In this document: in pieces, positions 47,801-58,900 of the stretch | How the letters are laid out: the number at the start of each line of letters is the position of its first letter | How positions within the stretch are numbered: the first letter of the stretch is position 1 | Assembly: GCF_000003815.2 (NCBI RefSeq) | Contig: NC_049993.1 | Span: forward strand, 11,597,703 to 11,661,702 | Length of the DNA stretch: 64,000 nt | Reading direction: 5' to 3' | From: Branchiostoma floridae | Lineage: Eukaryota > Chordata > Leptocardii > Amphioxiformes > Branchiostomatidae | Translations under genes and position numbers: made by a program | Notes under the pieces: model-generated | What the model saw: only the letters and a program-made list of their open reading frames with translations | Told to the model about the DNA's origin: nothing | Database searches by the model: none

Positions 47801-49968
47801 TTCTCCAGATACAAGGCTTGTATTCTTGTGATATTCTTATGACAGAGACTGGTTTTAATTGATTCCTTGACAGAAAAGGGGATGTCCTGACTCCTGATTA
47901 TGAGATTTGTAAGTCATTATTGTGTTAAGATAATCTCTAGAACCTATAGTAACTACATGTACAAATAGTCAATATATACAGAACAATTGGCATTCCAGCC
48001 GTACTGACATTTTGACATGGTAGGGAAAAGATCTACATTTTAACCTCAACCATGCCAAGGGCCAATTTTTGTATCCAACATTACATTGGTTACAACAGAG
48101 GTCAGCAGTGTGAGGGGTAAGGAATTTGTCTCCAAGAAATCTCAAAAACAAAACTGAAACATTTTTCTCCACAACCCAATCTATGAACCATAAAGCATAC
48201 AAATGACACAAAGTTTTTAACCTTAACCCCCCAAGGTAACCACTTGCTATACAGTACACACATGGAGAATTGTGTATGATGCGAGTGCTTAGCACAAATA
48301 CTGTACACAATATCTTCTGTATTACTTTCACATCAGAGAATTGATTAAGGCCTCCATTTTTCTGTACTTATTGTGGAAACAAAATGTTTCTTTCTGAACC
48401 TAACATAGATAATGCCATAACAGAGTATAATCATGTCCATCCAAAAACATCACAACTTTGCCTAAACATTTGTCAGTAAGTTCAACCATCACACACAATA
48501 GTTGGTGTCATTTAGCCTGCTTCATAGGGAAACTGACTTCCCCAAACTTTGCTTTCTAAAGAGTGAGGTTTCTTAGAATTTGATAAGAGTTTGTTTAAAA
48601 AAAGGTTGATTCATTTTGACCTTCCCCCTAAGTGCGGTAGAATTTGCACATTTCTTTAGGATTCCAGTTCACTTCAGATGTTTTATCAAACTGAAATGAG
48701 ATTTAATATAGGCATATTCTATGGGATACATTTTGCCGGATAATACAGTTGGAAGCAATCTTCAGCATATAAACAGGTTCCAAACAATATTTCTTATCAT
48801 GAGAAGTGATACAACAATATGTTTCAAAAGTATTTTAGATGGGAAGTCATACATATTCAACATGATGTTGAAATCTCAGCCCTACTTTTAGCGAGTACCC
48901 TTCTCAATTTTTATTATCTTATCCAATCGGAGGACAAATTGACAAATAATGTTCTTTGATCTTCTTGCTGTGAAATTCAATTTCAGCCAATCAGAGAAGC
49001 ACAGACAAATTCTACTGATTTTCTGAACATTAGATAGAATTTCTTCTCTATTTATTCAAGGTTTCAAATGTCAAACCAAGGGCATATAATGTCCTTGGTT
49101 AAACTATATCGTGGATAAAGTGTATCCCTCACATTGCATAAATATCTCCTACTGATTCATATTGGAATGACAAGTTAAGCAAGTTCACACTAGATTTTTC
49201 CATGCTTGATTTTGCCATCTAGCTAAAATCCCCTCAAAGCTAAACATCATCTGCAATTGGTGGCCTTTGAAATCCAACAATATTCCTGGACCATCTTTCT
49301 CCTAAAGGAAGAATGCATCTATATCAACCTAAGGTTGACATCCACATAGTGAAGAAACTAAGGTGTAGAATTTTTCTACTAAATAGTGAAAAACAATCAT
49401 GATATTCTATTTTCAAGTATGAACACAATAATAAAAGTTCAATCAGAATGATCTATCATAGAATCACATGTACACTATTTGACGAAGGAATGCTGATAGT
49501 GCTCCACAGAGCTTGGTTTAGATACATATTCAGGTTGACATTCTTTCATCCTGAAACAATATACAGTAGATCATAATTAACTCTTCTGCTGTTCTACCTA
49601 GCCATTGTGCACCATTCAAGGTAATCTATCATGTTTGCTGCATTTTTCATTGAGTCATAAAGCAATAATTTTACAAGCTCGGAGAGCAGACTTTAAGGGC
49701 TTTCAGTGGACACAGCATACTACTCATCCAATACTCCTGCATAAGTGGAATATATTTCCTTAAAGCTACTGATGTCTCTTCCTTTTACAAGGTTAACTAC
49801 CTCACATTTTTTGTGACTTCAATAAAATGTACAGAAACATACTCTAAAGGATAAGAAATGAGAAATTTGAGACTGAATCTATGGGGGCTTGCTAAAAGGG
49901 CTAGTCCATTTCTGTGTGGGGGTGGCATGAATGATGTACCCAGTATCCCTGGTGTGTTTGTCCCCGTG
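44817..49968. other. Intergenic region between convergent CAPSL gene 3 and PRKCSH; no gene recognised
   Basis: It must contain the 3' UTRs of both neighbours. AATAAA at 45886-45891 (+) and TTTATT at 49051-49056 (AATAAA on the minus strand) are candidate signals. A CpG-rich patch near 45800-45860 (GGGCGGGACGGCCGCCGCG) has no gene attached. A short palindrome AACCAAGGGCATATAATGTC..CTTGGTT lies at about 49074-49101. The open frames present show no family resemblance. Confidence 0.5.
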
Positions 49969-52900
49969 CTATAACTCTTCATGACTAAACTCTGGGTTGT
50001 TGGGGACCTCCTTAGTGCACATGGCCGGAGTCTCAAACTCAAACACATACTCGCACCTGTTGGGCTCCGACGCTGATAACAACTTGTTTTCTATACCACA
50101 CGTCATGCGGACCTGGAACAGACAAAGGTAGATGCTTTAATAACATTTCCATCAATTTTACTCCACAAAATTGTTCAAGATTGCATGGAAAGAATGATAA
50201 ATACAATGAACATATATGCTTGGGGTATTGGCACTTGCATATAAAATTTCAATAAATACTAGTAAACACCAGATGTTGAGCCAGACAGCCTTAGATCTAC
50301 AGTAGATAAAAAAAAACACAGAAATTTGAAAATGTGACACTGCCAAAAGCTTGTGGATGCTGACATTTTCTACATATTTCTGTATCTGACTCTATAAGTA
50401 TATAGCTGCCATAATCGCCCTTTGACGTAACACACCAGCTTTGCAGGCATGCGGTGCAGCAGCGTCTGGTTATATTACACCGAACATACCTAAACTGTCA
50501 TACCTAAATTCTGCACATCTATTTCCTAAGCTTGAAAGTAAATGTGTCTGTGCATACATGTGTAATTAAAGGACAGCATCAGAAAATTTTCAATTCTTTA
50601 TTTTCCAGTAGTTTACTCATTAAAAAGTTGATGTACGTCAATTTTTACATTGATCCGCCTAATATGACCCTGTAGACACGTTTGAACTTCGCGCTCTCCT
50701 CCTCTCCCCGCCGCGCTGGCCGATGACGTAATGGCCTCGTTCTGATCGTCTGAGATTGTATGACGTCACGGATCCAAAACTTCTAGCCAGCCATTTTTCT
50801 CGGTGAACCTCGGTCCTCTCAGCGGTGAATAATCACCCCGCCATTCTGGAGTTCAGTTTGTTGTTGTTGAAAATTACTTTCGTGGACCTGTAAGTCGCAT
50901 TGTGAGCTGTCTACGAAGCCATAGTCCCCGGGAGACTGAACATGAATAAGCTTGCCTGCGAGTAAACCGCGCGGCGACGGGACGAAATCAAAACAATGGC
51001 GGTGGGGGAGGTTCACGCACCGTGCTTTTCTGGACTTTTACAAGAGCGAGTTCGGGTCAGTTCTTACCTTCTCCTTTCCGGACAGCACAGCGATAATTAC
51101 ACGTAAGCTTCCACGAATTTTGGTTGAATTCACAATTGTCCAACTGGCAGGGACATTAAAAAAAACATTTTTCCTCTGACAACATACCCTTGATCGCTAC
51201 ATATCGAACGACCCCCTTTTCGCGCCGAAACAGATAGCACCGCAACTTGTACAGATCGTGCGAGTTACGCCTCGCCTCTCACTTTATTTTCTGTTTCTCG
51301 GGTAAATCATCTGGACTGGTCGGTTTTTCAATCATGTAGCTTTGGCGGAGATTGCTAGGGGTTCATTCAAAACAAATCACGGACTCTGAAACGAAGCCGA
51401 CATTTCGCGCCATTCACAATGCCGGCCTGTGTTGTATGTAAAAACAACAATGCTGTATGTATGTTTCGGCGCGGAAGGGGGATCGTTCGATATGTAGCGA
51501 TCAAGGGTATGTTGTCAGAGGAAAAATGTTTTTTTTAATGTCCCTGCCAGTTGGACAATTGTGAATTCAACCAAAATTCGTGGAAGCTTACGTGTAATTA
51601 TCGCTGTGCTGTCCGGAAAGGAGAAGGTAAGAACTGACCCGAACTCGCTCTTGTAAAAGTCCAGAAAGGCACGGTGCGTGAACCTCCCCCACCGCCATTG
51701 TTTTGATTTCGTCCCGTCGCCGCGCGGTTTACTCGCAGGCAAGCTTATTCATGTTCAGTCTCCCGGGACTATGGCTTCGTAGACAGCTCACAATGCGACT
51801 TACAGGTCCACGAAAGTAATTTTCAACAACAACAAACTGAACTCCAGAATGGCGGGGTGATTATTCACCGCTGAGAGGACCGAGGTTCACCGAGAAAAAT
51901 GGCTGGCTAGAAGTTTTGGATCCGTGACGTCATACAATCTCAGACGATCAGAACGCGGCCATTACGTCATCGGCCAGCGCGGCGGGGAGAGGAGGAGAGC
52001 GCGAAGTTCAAACGTGTCTACAGGGTCATATTAGGCGGATCAATGTAAAAATTGACGTACATCAACTTTTTAATGAGTAAACTACTGGAAAATAAAGAAT
52101 TGAAAATTTTCTGATGCTGTCCTTTAACAATAAGGAATAACAAATGTGGAAGAAACTGGTACATGTATTTAGTATTTCCTGTCCCCACCTCTGTAGACCT
52201 GTCCGGACCGTTCCAACAGTTCTGTCCCTTGGTGTACTTCATGGCGCTGTACTTGTTGTCCTCAGGGCCTGCCCAAGACTCCCAGCGGCTGGAGAAACAC
52301 AACACAAACTGTAAACTCACTCATTCAAAACATGAACACAACACAAACTGTAAACTCACTCGTTCAAAAAATGGCTTTGACCAGGAAGAATGAAGAGAGA
52401 GTGTGGGAAAACTACACTGTACTTTTGTCCAGGTCAAAACATTCTGAAAGCTTTGTCCTGCTGCACTTTTTCCTATTGTTTTTTTTTCCATCCTGATGAG
52501 ATATATCCAACCTCACCTCCTTAAAATCCATTGTAAATCTATACTTGGCAACCATAAAAAACTTAGAGTAAATACTAGCAAATTAAAACAGTTAAACCTT
52601 CCACAGTGAATGTTTTAAAGACGGTCATAACATTAGTCAGAGTTGGAGTTCCTCGAAAATCTGCAATTCAGCAATGTAAGAATATTTAAAGTGATTTTAA
52701 GAGATACATCAATTCAGCATCAGTAATTCTGAGGTATAAACATTTGTAAACTTTGGATATTAAGGTGTACAAGACAATCTTGAGAAGGCCACTATTGCAA
52801 TGTTTTTTGATGTGGCAGTATTATGGCACCCGGTGGAATGATGAGAGTTGATGTTACTCTTTAAAGTTAAATAATTTGACAACTAGGCTAGCAATGATGG

Positions 52901-55900
52901 GGAAAATGATACCATTTTTATTTTTATTTTCTAGCAGATGATATAATTTCAAACTCACCCTAATGTTGTCTCCGACCCGCCATGTTTGGGACTCTGTGAG
53001 CACTTGTCAAACGGACACAGCTTGTACTTGTACTCCTTAGTCTCCAGCTCAAAACACTGGCCATCCAGGGAGCTGTACTCCGCCTCTGCACCAAAGTCTG
53101 TGCCGAGCTGCTTCTCTAGTTGCCTGGTTGTTGAGAAATGTAGGCAAAAATATCAGAGATTTGTCTTGTCACAACTTGTCAGGCCTAATTTACACTACTA
53201 CATGTAGTTGCTTATTCTATCCAACCTGTCTTATGTGCTTAAACTTAAAGAGTTACATACACAAACTCTGAGAGGTATGCAAAATTGACTTCTATTACGG
53301 TCCAGTAAGAAGCTGCGTGTGGTTAGGAATTTTGCTAGAAGTCAGCGTAAAAATCCTAGACATACAAGGAAGCTAACTAGCTGACTAAAGTATGAACACT
53401 GTGCTACAAAAGCAATTGGTAACCTCCCAAATTGCAAGTAGTGTGATGGGCAAAATGTATGCTTTATGGTACGCTCAAATTTACCAACTGGAGGATGATG
53501 CAGTTCACCTATGCCTCAGTAGGGGCTCTACTAACCTGATCTGTGCATCAACATCACTGACTTTCTTGTTTGCTTCTGTGTACTCTGCCCTGGCCTGGTC
53601 TGCAGCTGTTGTCAACATGATGAAGATTATCATTGTTAAAACTGGAACACAGCTTTACACAAATGTACTCTCATTTCAAAGGTTCATTGTGCAAAGAAAA
53701 ATGGCAGAGATGGCACTTTCAGGATATGGACACTAGTTTTGGTGCTGCCGAATATTGTTTCAAGCTTTTACTTTCAAAGTAGTTAACATGTTGCCACCTG
53801 GAGTGAATTGGTTACAAATAATATTTCATACATACTATGTCAAGGAAATAGCATAATGACAATGTTCTTTTTCTCGAAATTGCTCTAGTACAACCCCATT
53901 TGCCAGCATATTTCTGGCAACTTTCTGGGTGGTGCAACATGTGAAGTTATCCAGCTGGGCCGCATCAGTTTGGGATTTGGGGCTTCTTTGCAATTAACAG
54001 AAGTGTGCAGCGATCTGTTGTACAATTAACTGGCTTGTACTGAAGCTTAAGATTTCGAACTTTTGTAACCTTCCCCATGCTGTACTTTGAATACCCAAGT
54101 CTGCTGCCAAGAACAATTGTACCAGACGTTGTTGTTTGTTTACAACAGACCTGCGATCAGCTGTTTTGTCTCCTCGTCATAATCTGGCATCGCATCCTCG
54201 TCTGGTTTGGATTCGTCCTTGACCAGGTCGATTTCAGGCTCATCATCATCATCATCATCTGGGTAGTCGTCATCAAGATCATCATCATCATCATCTACTT
54301 CATCATCATCATCATCATAGCCTAGAAAAGCACATATAGAGTAACTCACTCTATTACCACTACAGCATATAACAAAAAGGACCTTACTACCATCTTTTGA
54401 ACAATCTTTTCTTTTATCAAACAGCTCTTTAAAGAAACTGTGGTATTTAAACAATTGTACTAAAATGAAAAAAAGTAGAAGGTTTAAAACAAATCCAACA
54501 TTTGATGTACCAATTAGCTGAATTCATCACAACTACAAGTAAGCTTTTGTGGAAGGGTCAAAAAGACAATCTCAAAGAAAGAAGAAATTGCTGATGACTG
54601 AAGCTGCCAAACCCTCTAGGAATTAAATGCTAACACTTTGTATGCAATTGGCCCTCGGACATTAATTTGCAATAAAGATTATCATCAAAATATATAAACT
54701 TACGCTCTTCTTCTTCTTCCTCCTCCTCTCTGTCCTCCTCCTCCTCAGCAGGAGGGGCGGGTGGTTCTTCAGTTGGAGGCAGATCTGTGTCTCCTTTTGT
54801 AGGTTCCTCTACGGGAGGTTCCTTTGCCTTGTCCTGTTATTAAAACAATAATTAGAAAGTTTAGGACACACAAACCATACACGCAAAGCTATATCTAATC
54901 ATCATCATCCAATCATCTGTCTATTTTTCCAAAATGATGATGTCTTTTCCAAAATCATATCCAGTTGTTTGAGTAATTGCTATATGGTGTATCTTATATC
55001 TGGCCTTCATTGACGGATCATGTCTTTAGTCAAAAATATGCTTTATCCCAGCATTTGTAAAAGTGTGGACTACATTATGATTTGTGTGTAATACGACACA
55101 TTATTATGATTCAAGTGCTTTGTCTCTTGTTTTCCAGTCCTTAAATATGCCCTTTCCGTTGTTACTGTACTTTAATCAACCTAGTATTTTCCCCCAGTGC
55201 ACAACTCTAATAATTTCATGTAAAAATGCACCCCACTTACCTTTTCACCCTGGTAAAGGTCCTTGATTTTGGGCCAAGTCTCTGACAGAAAACTCTCCAA
55301 ATCTACCTCCGTCACATCACCAAGATGGTTCTAAATGTACCAAAAAATGACATATGAACAATTTTGATCTGTGTTCAATTTACATATAAACCAGTATACC
55401 AAGACAGGGCACATCATATCGGGTCTGAAAGTACACGTTCATGGTTCCAAGTACACATGCAAAGTGTTACGTATTATGGGTAACATGTCAAAGGTGAATG
55501 CCCCTGAGACATATATAAACTAAACATAGTCTAGACAAGGTATCAGACATGGCTGTGACAAGAACTGTTGACAAGATAGGGGCCTCCAGCTTTCATCTTG
55601 CACCTGTGAGTTGGAACCATAAATCCACTTTAAGAGCAATGAATCAAGTAGAAAAGTTTAAATGCTGACCTTGGCCTCCTCCTCTGTGACCTCTCCATCC
55701 ACATCATCATCAAACTCCAGGTGAGTCTGCAACTCCTCCAGTTTAACCCTACAGGACAGGAGAGTGGATATCAGTCATACAGACATTATTGTGTCAACAT
55801 GTAAGCTTTACATCAAGCCTGAGTATCATGACATACTTATCAACATAAAGCCATTGTCTTTCTGACTAAGGTGAAGATGTCTTTTCAAGTAGCTTGTATA

Positions 55901-58900
55901 TTTTGTATAGACACAACACACCAGTTATGCAGGCACCAAGCGAGACAGTGGCTAGCAATACACTAAACGACCTGTCATTCATAACCTTTGCACATCTAAC
56001 TGTGTAAAAGCACTGTTTAGTGGTATCTAGAGAGGATGTCTCTACCGTACTTGGTGTTAACGAGTTCAAATCTGTGCTAATTTCAGGAAAAATAAATGGT
56101 GCAAATAAGTGCAGTGTCAGCCAAGCACTACAGGTCACTCTTACTCTTCTGGACAAGTGTGTTGGGTTTCTGAGGCAAACTCATCAAATACGGTGCTTTC
56201 TAAAAGAAGCATTTCCTTCATTACCATTACATGGGATAGCTAAGTTGAAGGTAAGAAGACACACATAAATTACCATGTTAAACATTGGGAAAAACAACAA
56301 TGGCACTTTGATTGAGACTTGACAGTGGGGGAGGGGGGCACACTTACAAGCCATCTCCATCCAGGTCCAGCTCACTGAAGGCTGCAGTTCCTGCCTCCTT
56401 CTGCCTCTCCAGTTCTCGGGCAGCCTTCACCTCTGAATTACACATGGAACAATGTCACACTGGGAGAAACCTTAGCCATATGCAGAGTTTGTATCTGGTC
56501 ATGTATATGAATTAGTCAAGTCACACTGGGAGAAACCTTAGCCATGTCCAGAGTTTGTATCTGGTCATGTATATGAATTAGTCAAGTCATTGTCAACAGA
56601 AGATTGTGCTGTTTAGTAGAAAATAAGTCCAACCTTAAGTGTTGGAGGTCAAACGATAAATCGATAGATACATCCTACATAGATTTGATCGGTAAGAATA
56701 TATCATTCCTGGTTTACGTGTCTGTTTTTAAAAATGTATATGTATGAGTAAAACCAAGGATATTTTGTAGTTGAGTATAAAGAACAAACAGATCCAGACC
56801 TTCCCAGGCCTTCTTGTGCTTGTCTACTGCTTCCTTCTCAGGTGTTTCCGCAGCCTCCTTTGCAGCTGTAAAATCACATCAAATCAAATATACTAGTACT
56901 TTCAGGACAAACCCATCTAGATATGGTATTGACAATAACTCAGTCAAGCATTAAAGTCACCTAAAAGATAAAGTACATTAACATGTAGTACACAGCTTTG
57001 TTGTTTAGGTTGACCACTTTGCAGAAACCATTGTCATAATTTTAAACAGAAAAATCATCTGAAGTTTGCAGTGAACAAAACTTTCATCAATCTATCTACA
57101 CTATCTACATGTGCAGAAATCAATTCCTTGATATTTGTCAGATGATGCAAAGAACATGCAAAGACATAATATTATGTTACAATACAGACTGACCTTGAGC
57201 CTCTTGCTTCTTGGATTCCACCACTTGTTTCTCTTCTTTCAAGGCATTCAGCCTGGTCTGGGTACAAAAAGAAAGGATTTTGCACAACTTAAGTCCTATG
57301 CTTCACAGTGTAACTTAAAGTTTTGTTATGCGACTTGTCATGTGAAGACAATGCTTGGTACAAAATGTTGTTGTTCATACGTTTGGAATTACTGTCAACA
57401 ACACAGACAACGAGACGTGAAGAGATACAGCTGAATTTTAAAGACATTAAATGATGATGTCACTATCACACAGGTAATACTTATACCTGTACTTGTGCAA
57501 AGATTCTGGTGTCCATCTCTATTATAGCTACCTAGTCTTTTTCATCCTCTCAGCAAAGTTGTGAAGAAGATGAAAGCAACTCAACAGCTATAACAGTGAT
57601 GGATACCAGGCTAAAGTCCTGGTACCCACCTCTCTGTCCTGCCTAGTTTGTTTCCCATCAGCCACCAGGGTCTGCCTCATCTGGAAACCCTGGTTGATGA
57701 TCTCGGCCTGTTTTTTCCTCTGTTCAAGTTCAACAGCACCCATCTCCCTTGTAACAACAACAGCGGCATAGACAATGTTGGAGCACTCTAATCACTTTAA
57801 ACTAGATATGTATCAACAAATAATTGTAAATGCTCATAAGTTCGCAGTGATTTAAACTCGCAGTTACGTAAGGGGAAAATGGAGTGTTTGCCGTGGTTTT
57901 AAGTTTGTGCTAAGATATGCCCAAAAGTAGTTACTCAAGTAACTGGATATGATTTTGGTAGTATCCAACATCCACTAGCGTCTCTGTGACAAAAGATAGT
58001 GGATACTATCTGAAACGTCTGACAGTTTCCAAAAGCATATCCAGCTTTGCTGCTTTTTGGCGTACTACACACATACAGTATAGAAATGGAAACACTGGTG
58101 GCTTAAAGTTCATGATGAAGAGATCACTGTGATAACTGATGACATAAAAACACGGTGTCACCACAAAAATTTCATTTATTACATAGACTTCAGCAACCTA
58201 TTAACTCCATCAACTACAGAATCCACACATACCTGAATTTTTTTTTTCTTTTGTTAGTAAGTGAAAAAGTGTGTATGCCTAGCTTTGCTTTCTTTATATT
58301 TCCATGTAGAAAATCAGGTGACATACCTGCACTTGTCTTCACACAGCACCAGTCCACTGTACTCATCTGTACCGTCACAGCAGTCTGGCAATCAGATGAT
58401 AAATCTATACATCAGTCTTACGTTTATGAAGGTTAGACATCCAGATTAACAATATTCAAATACAATTCAATCTCTACGGCTGAATAAAAACAGAGATTTA
58501 CTTCCGGATATTCTTCAGTGTCACTTCTTCAGCGTCCTAGTGAAGCTGAAGAAGAGTGATGAATGTCACTCAAAACATCAGGAAGTAAATCTCTGTTTTT
58601 ATCCAGTTGTAGAGATTAAATCGTACTTGAATACATCAGTCTTGTAGAATTGAATTGATCAATATACACTATACAGTAAAACCTACAATAAATAATACTG
58701 ACAAAACCTGTCTATAATGGCCATTAAAGGGATGTGAAGAAAGTTGTTTCAGTACACATGTGGCCATTACCTACGAGATTCTCAATACAAGTGATCCCGA
58801 TGATGTCACAGTGACGCAGTGGTAGGCAAAAAGCAGATGTTTGGCAAAAGCTTCACTTACATATTAACCAGTAATTTGAGCTGCTAATCTAAATATCAAT

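Noticed and set aside
50952-51742. Two identical 75-codon frames facing each other
   Set aside because: They are the same sequence in the two arms of the foldback; the first codon is not ATG and the product resembles nothing.
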